In this document: one piece after another, positions 55,426 through 63,986 of the stretch | How the letters are laid out: every line of letters begins with the position of its first letter | Position numbering within the stretch: position 1 is the stretch's first letter | DNA from: AP-15 sp963845735 | GTDB lineage: Bacteria > Pseudomonadota > Alphaproteobacteria > ATCC43930 > CGMCC-115725 | Assembly (NCBI GenBank): GCA_963845735.1 | Contig: CAWJTR010000039.1 | Location: 76,505 to 140,504, forward strand | DNA length: 64,000 nt | Reading direction: 5' to 3' | Made by a program: the position numbers and the translations under genes | The notes under the pieces: model-generated | What the model was told of the DNA's origin: nothing | What the model saw: only the letters and a program-made list of their open reading frames with translations | Database searches by the model: none

Positions 55426-56250
55426 ATGCCGGATCAGCCGGGCGAGCCGATCATTCGCGTGCGCGGCCTCGTCAATCGCTTTGGCGCCGAGACGGTGCAT
55501 GACGGTGTCGACCTCGACGTATTTCGCGGCGAAATTCTGGGCGTCGTCGGCGCGTCAGGGTCCGGGAAATCGGTTCTATTGCGAACTATCATCGGTCTCA
55601 ATCGTCCGGCCGCGGGCGATGTCGAAGTTTTTGGGAGCAGTATTCTGACCATGAGCGATCATGATCAACGGGAGATCGAGAAACACTGGGGGGTGCTATT
55701 TCAGGATGGGGCGCTGTTCAGTTCATTGACGGTCGCGGAGAACATCGAGGTACCAATAAAAGAATACTACGACATGCCAATGCGCTTAATGGATGAAATC
55801 GCGGCGTTTAAAGTCGGCATCGTCGGACTTCCCGAGGGCACCGGAGAGAAGTTCCCGTCACAGCTGTCGGGCGGAATGCGCAAGCGCGCCGGCCTTGCGC
55901 GCGCACTCGCGCTCGACCCGGAAATTGTCTTTCTCGACGAGCCAACAGCCGGGCTCGATCCAATCGCTGCCGGGGATTTCGACAAGCTGATCGGTGATTT
56001 GCGGAGCAGCCTCGGGCTTACCGTATTGATGGTGACGCATGATCTCGACAGCCTGTTCGCGATCTGCGATCGCGTGGCGGTGCTGGTCGACAAGAAGATT
56101 CGCGTCGGCACACTCGATCAAATGTTGCAAGACGATCACCCGTGGATCCGCTCATATTTCCACGGCCCCCGCGGGCGGGCGGCGCAGCACGCCGAATCCG
56201 GTCACCGCCCGCAAACAGAGGCCCAGGTTGGCGCTCCGGCTTCGGCCTGA
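55426..56250 (+). CDS. mlaF: MlaF-type ABC ATPase
   Basis: A 274-residue ATPase. Walker A is VVGASGSGKSVLLRT, the Q-loop VLFQDGALFSSLTV, the signature LSGGMRKRAGLARAL, Walker B EIVFLDEPTAGLDPIAAG and the switch His MVTHDLDSLFAICDRVAVLV. It powers lipid transfer between the membranes with MlaE and MlaD. ATG 55426 begins MPDQPGEPIIRV; a TTG two codons earlier overlaps the permease stop, so translation is coupled. Confidence 0.93.
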   Translation: MPDQPGEPIIRVRGLVNRFGAETVHDGVDLDVFRGEILGVVGASGSGKSVLLRTIIGLNRPAAGDVEVFGSSILTMSDHDQREIEKHWGVLFQDGALFSSLTVAENIEVPIKEYYDMPMRLMDEIAAFKVGIVGLPEGTGEKFPSQLSGGMRKRAGLARALALDPEIVFLDEPTAGLDPIAAGDFDKLIGDLRSSLGLTVLMVTHDLDSLFAICDRVAVLVDKKIRVGTLDQMLQDDHPWIRSYFHGPRGRAAQHAESGHRPQTEAQVGAPASA

Positions 56251-56277
56251 GCCGTTCCGCACGCCGGAGGCAGATCA

Positions 56278-57223
56278 ATGGAGACGCGAGCACATTATGT
56301 CGCGGTCGGCGTGTTCGTACTGGTTGTCATCTTTCTGGCGTTTGGCGGCGTGCTGTGGCTGAGCCGCACCGAGTTCTCGCAGGTGTTCGCGCCCTATTAC
56401 ATCTTCTTTAAGGGATCGGTGGCCGGGCTCACGCAAGGGGGCGGCGGTTCAATATAACGGGATTCCGGTGGGCCGCGTAACCGACATTCGCGTCGATCCT
56501 GACAATATAGCACAAATCCAGGTCACGGTTGAGATCGACACCAATCTTGTCACGATCAAGTCGGACGCGCGTGCATTTCTCGACACCAATTTGTTGAGTG
56601 GCGTCTCGACAGTTCAAATCCGCGGCGGCACCCAAGCAGCCCGGGATCTGGAGGCTAAGCCAGGGCATCGCTTTCCGGTCATCGAGCCGGAGCGATCAGA
56701 ACTTGAAGAAGTAAAGGCCTCGCTTCCCGAGCTGACGGGTGAACTCAAAGCCGCCGCAGCGAAGCTGAATGCGTTGCTCAACGAGCAGAATCGTCAGGCG
56801 GTTGCCGAGAGCCTGCAGAATATCCGAACCGTGACCGGGGCCCTTGCCGATCACAGCCAGGATTTTGGCGCGGTCCTCGACAACGCCAATGCGGCGATGG
56901 TCGATCTCAAAACGCTGCTTCAGCATGTCGATCAGAGCTATGCCGGGCGCGGTGGGTTGAAGGACCAAATCTCGCAAACGCTCAAGGATTATGACAAGTT
57001 GGCCGCGAACCTGACCGACACCAGCCGTCAGCTCCAGCTTACGATCGGCGAGGCTCGGCCAGGAATTCGTAACTTCAGCCAACAGACCCTGCCGGCGGTT
57101 GATGATCTCGTCAGCGACGCGCAACAGCTGGCGGCGAATTTGACCCGGCTGGTGGATCAGCTGGAGCGGGACCCGACGCGGTTGCTGTTCGGGGATCGGC
57201 GCGAAGGGTATCGGCCACGATGA
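56278..57223 (+). pseudogene. mlaD: MlaD/MCE-domain protein, one-base G-run frameshift
   Basis: The start METRAHYVAVGVFVLVVIFL gives an anchor helix, then SRTEFSQVFAPYYIFFKGSV and AGLTQG. At 56434-56440 the run has five G where the MCE sequence (GAAVQYNGIPVGRVTDIRVD) requires four, so the frame breaks at GGGGSI*. From 56468 the rest is intact: DTNLLSGVSTVQIRGGTQ, SLPELTGELKAAAAKLNALL and the long coiled segment to DPTRLLFGDRREGYRPR. GGAGG before ATG 56278 is good. Because this is a one-base homopolymer change in a coherent operon, a sequencing error is likely. Confidence 0.8.
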
Positions 57224-57856
57224 CCGGGCCGTCTTGCGTCACGCGCCGTTGGGTTGCGTCGGTACCCGCATTAGCGCTGGCAGGTTGCGCCAGCCTCTTT
57301 GTCGCCACGCCGCCGGGTCACCTTTACCGACTGTCTGCCGACGGCACTTACCCGGCGACCCTGCCTCGGGTGACCGCGCAGCTTCTGGTCGACCTGCCGC
57401 AGGCCCCGGCCGGCATCGACACGACCCGGATCGCTCTGACTAGAGCGCCGTTCTCGCTCGATTATTATGCCGATTCGGAGTGGACCGACCGCGTCTCGGC
57501 CCTGGTGCAGACAGCGTTGCTGGCATCCTTCGAGAACAGCAAGGCAATTACCGCGATCGATCGCGAATCGATCGGCTTGAGGGCGGATTTCATCCTCAAG
57601 ACCGAGATTCGCCATTTCGAAGCTGTCGGGGACGGAAGCGCTCCGCCGACGGTATGGGTCGCGATGACCGCCCGGCTTGTCGCAATGCCGCAGCGCGAAA
57701 TCATTGCCCAGGCCTCGTTCGAGCGGCGCGTGCCGGCCAGCGGCAAGCGAAGTTCCGGCCGTGGTCGCTGCCTTCAATGCGGCAGCGGACGCCGTGATCA
57801 AGGACATCGTCGTGTGGACCGTCACCAATCCCGCTTTGACGCGAAAGCGGCGCTAG
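57220..57856 (+). pseudogene. PqiC-like ABC transport auxiliary lipoprotein, one frameshift
   Basis: The start codon overlaps the mlaD stop. A lipoprotein signal with lipobox LALAGCAS is followed by YRLSADGTYPATLPRVTAQL, LVDLPQAPAGIDTTRIALTR and DYYADSEWTDRVSALVQTAL, the YmbA/PqiC pattern for MCE-linked outer-membrane lipoproteins. After RRVPASG near 57750 one base is extra; the family then continues as EVPAVVAAFNAAADAVIKDI and VVWTVTNPALTRKRR, stop 57856. The other frame runs to 58023 without homology. Confidence 0.8.
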
Positions 57857-57892
57857 CTATTGTGGCCACGTTTCGTTCGCGTGAGGGGGCGG

Positions 57893-58729
57893 ATGGCAGC
57901 TGCGGACAAGCTAACCGAGTTGCGGGTGAGCCCGTACGAGGTCGCGCCGATGCAGGCGGCGGCTGCGGTTGTCGCCGCATGCCATCGTACGCTCGCTGCT
58001 CGCGGCGGCGGTATTCTCGCTGAGATCGGCGCGGAGGAGGGGGCGCTCGTCGATTGGCAGCGCTACCCCGGGGGCGAGGTATACGATCCGCAGACACACA
58101 TTCAATATTTCTACCACGCCCATCCCGCGGCGGATCGGGCGGTGCGCGAACACGGGCATTTTCATACCTTCTTGCGCGCCGAGGGCATGCCGTTGGGGGT
58201 GGCGCCGCTGGTCCTGCCCGAGACCGCGGTCGCCGACGCCGCGCGGCCGACGCCGCAAGCGGCGCCGCTCAAGCACGGGGCGCGCGATGAGGTCAGCCAC
58301 CTTGTCGCGATCGCACTCGACTTCCGTGGCGAGCCGATGCGGCTGTTCACCACCAACCGATGGGTCACCGGCGAGACCTGGTATCGGGCCGAAGATGTCA
58401 TCCGCATGCTCGACCGCTTCACGTTCGGAGAGGTCGGCGGGCCTACTGTGCTCAACCGCTGGATCGGCGCCATGCTCGCTCTGTTTCGCCCGCAGATCGT
58501 CGCTCTGCTGCGGCAGCGTGACGAAACCGTGACAGCGTGGCGCTGGCGTCGCCGTACCAATGTCTTCGAGGATATTCGGCTAGAGATCACCTCGAGCGTC
58601 GAGATTGACCTTGGTGCTCAGTTCGCCTTTCTCGACCGGGTCGGATCGGGACTGGACGCGAATGCATCGGAACAGTTGTTGCGCTTGCCGCCTATGGCAG
58701 ATGGCTGGAGCGAGGGTCATGCGGGCTGA
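57893..58729 (+). CDS. Conserved hypothetical protein (DUF6969-like)
   Basis: A 278-residue protein, no membrane helix. Distinctive parts are DWQRYPGGEVYDPQTHIQYF, YHAHPAADRAVREHGHFHTF and SHLVAIALDFRGEPMRLFTT, NRWVTGETWYRAEDVIRMLD. The HxHxAxxR...HGHFHTF pattern suggests a metal-binding or cupin-like site. I recall an uncharacterised proteobacterial family with this pattern, but am not certain of its name. GTGAGGGGGC precedes ATG 57893. It follows the lipoprotein gene by 36 bases and may be in the same transcript. Confidence 0.75.
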   Translation: MAAADKLTELRVSPYEVAPMQAAAAVVAACHRTLAARGGGILAEIGAEEGALVDWQRYPGGEVYDPQTHIQYFYHAHPAADRAVREHGHFHTFLRAEGMPLGVAPLVLPETAVADAARPTPQAAPLKHGARDEVSHLVAIALDFRGEPMRLFTTNRWVTGETWYRAEDVIRMLDRFTFGEVGGPTVLNRWIGAMLALFRPQIVALLRQRDETVTAWRWRRRTNVFEDIRLEITSSVEIDLGAQFAFLDRVGSGLDANASEQLLRLPPMADGWSEGHAG

Positions 58730-58757
58730 ACCCGCGCACCCTTCCGCGCTGTATCGC

Positions 58758-59018
58758 TCAGTGGGGCTGCGGCGGCGCTAGCGGTTCGCGCGGCGGAAGG
58801 TTGTTGGCATTCAGGCAATCTTTCAGCTTTGCCTCGCGCTTGGCGTTGGTGTCGGGGGTGAAGTCGGGAAAGGCTGCCTGAGCCTGCTTGGCGCAGGTGT
58901 CCATTGTCTTCCAACGTGCGATCGCGCCCATGCCCTGGCTGGTCGCCCCGGCCCTGCCCGCGGATAGCCCGAGGGCGATAAGCAACGCCACAACCAACAC
59001 AAAAACCGACCGCTTCAT
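58758..59018 (-). CDS. Small secreted protein
   Basis: An 86-residue protein with a Sec signal peptide (MKRSVFVLVVALLIALGLSA, GRAGA) and a short mature part containing two Cys (MDTCAKQAQAAFPDFTPDTN, KLKDCLNANNLPPREP). A disulfide is likely. GAGGGCAAGAC precedes ATG 59018. It is convergent with the preceding gene and has no known family to me. Confidence 0.78.
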   Translation of the reverse strand: MKRSVFVLVVALLIALGLSAGRAGATSQGMGAIARWKTMDTCAKQAQAAFPDFTPDTNAKREAKLKDCLNANNLPPREPLAPPQPH

Positions 59019-59114
59019 GTCTTGCCCTCGTTCCATGCGCGGGACCGGGTAGGGGCGATCCCGGTTGCACAATTATACACGACCCGAGTTCGGCCACGGG
59101 CGATCACTGCTCAC

Positions 59115-59801
59115 TTATCCTATGACGAGCGGCGGCAGCTCAGACAAGACGTGGATTTCGCGGTCGGGAGCGCCGGGTAGCCGTTCTCGGGTCTGGCTCT
59201 GCCGGTTGCACCAGATGGCGCGCATGCCAAAGGCGGAGGCGGCCCAGGCATCCCAGCCGTTCGACGAGATAAAGGCGATTTCCTGTGGCGGGACGGCGAG
59301 GCGGTCGACCGCCAGCTGGTAGACGCGGGAGTGCGGCTTGTAGACCCCGGCGTCTTCGACCGACAGCACATGGTCGAGCAGATCGCCGACCCCGGCATGT
59401 GCGATCGCCGCGGCGAGCATCGCCGGCGAGCCATTCGACAGGATCGCGGTGGCCAAGCCGGCGTCGCGCAATCGTCGCAGCACCTCCGGCACGTCGGGAT
59501 AGGCGTCGAGGGTCAGATAGAGCTGCATCAGCCGCCCGCGCAGGCTGGGATCGGCCAGCCCCAGCGATTCCAGCGCGAAATCAAGCGCGTCACCGGTGAC
59601 TTGCCAAAAATCCGCGTGGCGGCCCTGCACCGCGCGCAGCCAAGTATATTGCAGCTGCTTGTCGCGCCACAGCGCAGCGAGCCGGGACGCCGCATCGCCC
59701 AGCGCATCGGCACAGCGCTGCGCCGCCGAGGCAACATCGAACAGCGTGCCATAGGCGTCAAAAACGCAGGCGTGGATGCCGTCGAGCGGTTCGCCGGTCA
59801 T
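59115..59801 (-). CDS. Haloacid dehalogenase, type II
   Basis: A 228-residue HAD enzyme. Motif I CVFDAYGTLFDVASAAQR, the Arg-loop LWRDKQLQYTWLRAV, motif II AILSNGSPAMLAAAIAHAGV, Lys in SVEDAGVYKPHSRVYQLAVD and motif III FISSNGWDAWAASAFGMRAI match L-2-haloacid dehalogenases, which convert 2-haloacids to D-2-hydroxyacids. Its ATG overlaps the stop of the LLM gene upstream (ATGA), so the two are coupled and may act in one degradation route. Confidence 0.88.
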   Translation of the reverse strand: MTGEPLDGIHACVFDAYGTLFDVASAAQRCADALGDAASRLAALWRDKQLQYTWLRAVQGRHADFWQVTGDALDFALESLGLADPSLRGRLMQLYLTLDAYPDVPEVLRRLRDAGLATAILSNGSPAMLAAAIAHAGVGDLLDHVLSVEDAGVYKPHSRVYQLAVDRLAVPPQEIAFISSNGWDAWAASAFGMRAIWCNRQSQTRERLPGAPDREIHVLSELPPLVIG

Positions 59802-60775
59802 GCCGCGCCGAGCGCTGGAATCGCGGCGGTCCGCCGTTTCGGCCTCGGCCAGTGCGCCGCAATACGCGGCAATACCTCTTCGACGAGGCGCCGTGTCTGG
59901 GCGAGCATCTCCGCGTCGCCGCGCGCCGCCGGACGCAAGATGAACTTCGAGATACCGCCTGCGACATAGGCAGCGATGCGTTCGACGATCGCTTCCGCGT
60001 CGCCGATCGCGAAATATTTTTGGGGCTCGCGGCCGGTGCGCCTGCGGTAGGCGTCGAACAGTCGTTGGAGAGCCGGGTCGTCGGGCCGGCCAAAGCGGAA
60101 CGCGATGCCGGCGCCGTAATGGTCGTCGTCGATCGGCCGGCCTTCGGCGATTGCGGCCTCTCGGATCGCGGCGACGACGGCGCCGATATCATCGGGGGTC
60201 TCGCCGCCCGCCTGCCAGCCGGTGCCGAAGCGCGCGGTGCGCCGGATCGCCGCCGGGCTGGAGCCGCCGATCCACATCGGCAGATCAAGCTGCACCGGTT
60301 TCGGGCTGATCGAGGCGCCGGTGAGCCGGTAGTGAACGCCTTCGAAGTCGACCTCGTCCTCGGCCCACAGCCGGCGGATGATTTCGAGACCCTCATCGGT
60401 CTTGCGGCCGCGGGTCTTGGTGTCGAGGTTCAAGGTGCGCCATTCGGGAGCCAGCGGACTGCCGATGCCGAAGGCCGGCAACAGCCGGCCCTCGGACAAC
60501 ACGTCGATCGTGGCGCATTGCTTGGCCAGCAATACCGGGTCACGGAACGCCAAGGAGAGAACGTTGACGCCAAATTTGATCCGCCGTGTGCGCCCGGCGA
60601 GTGCGGCCATCACGCTCATGCATTCGAGGATCGGCTCGCGACTGACCATGCGGTCGGTTTGCCACAGCGAGTTGACGCCGCCCGCCTCGCACAGATCGAC
60701 CCAGCGCCAATAGCCGGCCACGCTGTCGAACGGAAACTCCATCAGCCCAAGCCCGACGGCAATATTTTTCGGCAT
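59798..60775 (-). CDS. Luciferase-like (LLM class) flavin-dependent oxidoreductase
   Basis: A 325-residue TIM-barrel flavoprotein: GGVNSLWQTDRMVSREPILE, RIKFGVNVLSLAFRDPVLLA, LSEGRLLPAFGIGSPLAPEW and LDLPMWIGGSSPAAIRRTAR are typical. It starts MPKNIAVGLGLMEFPFDSVA at ATG 60775, with GAGGAGAGTGCC before it; an upstream in-frame start at 60871 is less likely. The 3' end overlaps the haloacid dehalogenase gene. Confidence 0.9.
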   Translation of the reverse strand: MPKNIAVGLGLMEFPFDSVAGYWRWVDLCEAGGVNSLWQTDRMVSREPILECMSVMAALAGRTRRIKFGVNVLSLAFRDPVLLAKQCATIDVLSEGRLLPAFGIGSPLAPEWRTLNLDTKTRGRKTDEGLEIIRRLWAEDEVDFEGVHYRLTGASISPKPVQLDLPMWIGGSSPAAIRRTARFGTGWQAGGETPDDIGAVVAAIREAAIAEGRPIDDDHYGAGIAFRFGRPDDPALQRLFDAYRRRTGREPQKYFAIGDAEAIVERIAAYVAGGISKFILRPAARGDAEMLAQTRRLVEEVLPRIAAHWPRPKRRTAAIPALGAA

Positions 60776-60924
60776 GGCACTCTCCTCGCACGTTGCGATC
60801 CCGTCCGACCCCGTCTTGAACCGATTCCGAGTTCCGCCGGTCCGGATGCCATCCACCGTAGCGGAGCGCAAGCCGGTGGGGGAGTTGCGTCTCGCTTGGC
60901 GGGATTCGGACGCTTTGGGCGTCG

Positions 60925-60954
60925 TTGATCTGAATCAGAGCATGATGCTAGGAT
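60925..60954 (+). promoter_or_regulatory. Candidate promoter of the CBS-BON gene
   Basis: TTGATC (60925-60930) and TAGGAT (60949-60954) are spaced by 18 bases and lie 37 bases before the ATG, in a locally AT-rich stretch. The TTGGAGG ribosome site follows. Confidence 0.45.
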
Positions 60955-60991
60955 AGCAAGTCTATTCAAAAAAACAGGTTGGAGGCTCTCG

Positions 60992-61696
60992 ATGCGCGCC
61001 ATGGATGTGATGACGACCCCGGTGATCACCGTCGATCCCCAGACGACGGTGCAGGATCTGGCGAAACTGCTTTCCGAGCGCAACATCAGCGGGGTTCCGG
61101 TCTGCGAGGGGGACCGGCTGGTTGGAATCGTCAGCGAGGGCGATCTGCTGCACCGCACCGAGACCGGCACCGAGCGGCGCCTGCAAAAGCGGCGGTCATG
61201 GTGGCTGGATTCGCTCGCGGACGAAGCGGAAGCTGCCCGAGAATACGTGAAGGAGCATGGACGCAAAGTCGGCGACATCATGAGCCGCGATGTTATTTCC
61301 GTATCGGACACGACCGATCTCGCCGAAGTTGCGATGCTGCTCGAAACCAAGCTGATCAAGCGGGTGCCGGTCGTCCGTGACGGCAAGCTGGTGGGGATCA
61401 TCAGCCGCGCCAACCTGGTGCGCGCGTTGGCGACAACCACCAGCGCCCCGGCGATCGTCGCCGATGCCGACGACCGCACTATCCGCGAAAAGCTGTTGAA
61501 CGAGCTCAAGGGTCAGCGCTGGGCCAATATCTGGGCGGCCGACATCATGGTCCGGGACAAGGTTGTGCATGTCTGGCTCTCGGACGACCAGCCCATAGCC
61601 GAGCGGGACGCGCTGCGCGTCGCCGCCGAAAACATCCCCGGCGTTCGCCGCGTCGAGGAGCACATCGTCCCCGCCCCGGTGGTGCCGGCCTTTTAG
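60992..61696 (+). CDS. CBS-domain pair with C-terminal BON domain
   Basis: A 234-residue cytoplasmic protein. Two CBS domains, MDVMTTPVITVDPQTTVQDL with GVPVCEGDRLVGIVSEGDLL, and IMSRDVISVSDTTDLAEVAM with RVPVVRDGKLVGIISRANLV, form a Bateman module that binds adenine nucleotides. Residues about 160-230 form a BON domain (GQRWANIWAADIMVRDKVVH). The architecture occurs in stress and regulatory proteins; no direct partner is indicated. TTGGAGGCTCTCG precedes the ATG. Confidence 0.9.
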   Translation: MRAMDVMTTPVITVDPQTTVQDLAKLLSERNISGVPVCEGDRLVGIVSEGDLLHRTETGTERRLQKRRSWWLDSLADEAEAAREYVKEHGRKVGDIMSRDVISVSDTTDLAEVAMLLETKLIKRVPVVRDGKLVGIISRANLVRALATTTSAPAIVADADDRTIREKLLNELKGQRWANIWAADIMVRDKVVHVWLSDDQPIAERDALRVAAENIPGVRRVEEHIVPAPVVPAF

Positions 61697-61719
61697 TTGC
61701 GCGCAACTAAAGCGCCGGC
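61684..61719 (+). terminator. Long hairpin over the CBS-BON stop codon
   Basis: GCCGGC (61684-61689) pairs with GCCGGC (61714-61719), and TTTAGTTGC (61692-61700) with GCAACTAAA (61703-61711). The TAG stop is at 61694-61696, inside the stem. It has no U-tract, so Rho-independent termination is uncertain. Confidence 0.5.
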
Positions 61720-61914
61720 CAACACTGCGGCGCTCCTGGGCGGCGGAGCCGCGCGGGCGGCGCAAGCGCATCCGGGCATCAGAGATCGGAAACGCTGACG
61801 CCCTGGCTGGTGCGGCGTGGTTACGTGGCACTCGAAAGGCACCGGAGGCTTGACCGCTCGGTGTCGGGCGTAGTCTGGTCCGGCCGCTGCTTTGCCAATC
61901 CGAGAGGCTGCTAG

Positions 61915-63105
61915 ATGCCGGGTCCGCTGCATGGGTATCGCGTTGTCGATCTGACGTCGAATGTCTCCGGGCCACTGGCGACCATGATCCTCGCCGACCA
62001 GGGCGCCGATGTGATCAAGATTGAAGCGCCCGACGGCGGCGACGCCACTCGAGCGGGGGGCAATCGGCGGGCCGGATTTACCGCGTCATTCCTCAACAAC
62101 AATCGCAATAAGCGATCGATTGCCCTCGATCTGAAAAAGCCCGCAGCATTACAGGTGTTGATGCGGCTGATCGCCGGCGCCGACGTCTTTGTCCAGAACT
62201 TTCGCCCCGGTGTCGCCGAACGCCTTGGAGTTGGCGAGGACGCCGTTCGCGCGGTGTCGCCCAACATCGTCTATGTCTCGATCAGCGGCTTTGGCGAAGT
62301 GGGCCCTTATGCCGCAAAGCCGGCTTACGACCCGGTGATCCAGGGCTTTTCGGGGCTGGCGACGGTGCAAGCGGGCTCCGACGAGGCGCGCCCGCGGCTG
62401 CTGCGCACGATCCTGCCCGACAAATTGACCGCGATCACCGCGTCGCAGGCGATTTCCGCCGCCCTCCTGGCGCGCGAGCGCACCGGCGAAGGCCAGCACG
62501 TCCGGCTATCGATGCTGGAAGCTGTGGTCGCGTTCCTGTGGAGCTCGGATATGGGCAGCCAGACCTTTGTCGGCGACGAGCCGGCCCGCCAGGAGGCGGC
62601 GAGCGCGCACGACCTGATCTACGACACGGCGGATGGCTACATGACCGTGGCGGCCTTGACTGACCGCCAATGGGCCGGCCTGGCGCAAGTCGTCGGCCAT
62701 CCGGAGTGGGTCGACGACGAGCGGTTCAAGACCTCGGCGCTGCGTCAAAAGAATATCGACGCCAGGCTGGAACTCACGCAGCAGGCGTTGTTACCCCGAC
62801 CGGCGGCGGAGTGGCTGGAGCGGCTGACCGCGGCGCAGGTTCCGTGCGGCCCGGTGCTGACGCGCAATCAGGTGATCCGGCATCCGCAAGTCGAAGCGTT
62901 GGGCCTCGTCGTCGAAACCCAGCACAAAAAGGCCGGGCGGTTGCGCCAGGCGCGCGCCGTCGCGCGGTTCTCGAAGACGCCGGCCGAAATCCGTTATGGC
63001 GCCCCCACGCTCGGCGAGCACACCGAAGAAATTCTGCAAGAGACCGGCTACTCTGCCGCCGACATCGCCGGGTTGCGCGCCGCGGGGGCGATAAGCAGCA
63101 ATTGA
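61915..63105 (+). CDS. CaiB/BaiF-family CoA transferase or racemase
   Basis: A 396-residue family III enzyme: GYRVVDLTSNVSGPLATMIL, GADVIKIEAPDGGDATRAGG, FLNNNRNKRSIALDLKKPAA and FVQNFRPGVAERLGVGEDAV, YVSISGFGEVGPYAAKPAYD. Position 202 in RTGEGQHVRLSMLEAVVAF is Glu where formyl-CoA transferase has its catalytic Asp (SMQDAV), so it may be a racemase-like or altered member. GAGAGGCTGCTAG precedes the ATG. It is followed by a methyltransferase. Confidence 0.87.
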   Translation: MPGPLHGYRVVDLTSNVSGPLATMILADQGADVIKIEAPDGGDATRAGGNRRAGFTASFLNNNRNKRSIALDLKKPAALQVLMRLIAGADVFVQNFRPGVAERLGVGEDAVRAVSPNIVYVSISGFGEVGPYAAKPAYDPVIQGFSGLATVQAGSDEARPRLLRTILPDKLTAITASQAISAALLARERTGEGQHVRLSMLEAVVAFLWSSDMGSQTFVGDEPARQEAASAHDLIYDTADGYMTVAALTDRQWAGLAQVVGHPEWVDDERFKTSALRQKNIDARLELTQQALLPRPAAEWLERLTAAQVPCGPVLTRNQVIRHPQVEALGLVVETQHKKAGRLRQARAVARFSKTPAEIRYGAPTLGEHTEEILQETGYSAADIAGLRAAGAISSN

Positions 63106-63176
63106 ATCGAGCGGGCATGTGCCGGCAACCACCAAGCCCACCGAACCTCGTAAGCGACAAGCCAAGGGAGCGTGCA

Positions 63177-63986
63177 ATGGCGGATATCGACCGCGAATTC
63201 TCGGGCTCGATCCCGGCTCTCTACGACCGTTATATCGGGCCGTTTAATTGCGCGCCCTATGCGGCCGATCTCGCCGCTCGAGTCGGTGCTTTGGCGCCGG
63301 CGCGGGTGCTCGAAATCGCGGCGGGGACAGGCGTCGTCACGCGTGCATTGGTGCAAACGCTTCCGGTCACCTCGGAAATCGTCGCGACCGATCTGAACCG
63401 GCCGATGCTCGATTTTGCAGCGGCGCAACCCGGGTTCGAGCGTGTCGTCTGGCGTCAGGCCGATGCGCTGCGGTTGCCGTTCGAGGACGGTTCGTTCGAC
63501 ACGGTCGTTTGCCAGTTTGGGGTCATGTTCTTTCCCGACAAGATCGCCGGCTACCGTGAGGCTCGGCGCGTGCTGAGACCGGGCGGGCGTTATCTGTTCA
63601 ACGTATGGGACCGGATCGAGGAGAACGAAATCAGCGATGTGGTCCAGACCGCGGTCGCGGTGTTGTTTCCGGATAATCCGCCCCGCTTTCTTGCACGGAC
63701 GCCGTTCGGCTATCACGATGTTGCGGCGATCCGCGAGGAATTGCAGCGCGCCGGGTTCAACCGGATCGAGACGGCGACGGTGGCGCTGCGCGGTCGTGCG
63801 CCGTCGGCGCGGGAGCCGGCCGTTGGGATGTGTGAAGGGACCCCGCTGCGCAGCGAGATCGAGGCGCGCGACGCAACACGCCTCGCCGAGGCCGTCGACA
63901 CGGCTGCCGGTGCGCTTGCCGCCCGTTTCGGGCCGGGTCCGATCGAGGGCAAGATCCAGGCGCACGTCTTCACCGCGACACGATAA
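63177..63986 (+). CDS. Class I SAM-dependent methyltransferase
   Basis: A 269-residue methyltransferase. It starts MADIDREFSGSIPALYDRYI; motif I is RVLEIAAGTGVVTRALVQTL, motif II IVATDLNRPMLDFAAAQPGF, then ADALRLPFEDGSFDTVVCQF and RRVLRPGGRYLFNVWDRIEE. AAGGGAGCGTGCA precedes the ATG at 63177. The family includes UbiE-like and small-molecule methyltransferases. It may be co-transcribed with the preceding CoA-transferase gene, 71 bases upstream. Confidence 0.9.
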   Translation: MADIDREFSGSIPALYDRYIGPFNCAPYAADLAARVGALAPARVLEIAAGTGVVTRALVQTLPVTSEIVATDLNRPMLDFAAAQPGFERVVWRQADALRLPFEDGSFDTVVCQFGVMFFPDKIAGYREARRVLRPGGRYLFNVWDRIEENEISDVVQTAVAVLFPDNPPRFLARTPFGYHDVAAIREELQRAGFNRIETATVALRGRAPSAREPAVGMCEGTPLRSEIEARDATRLAEAVDTAAGALAARFGPGPIEGKIQAHVFTATR

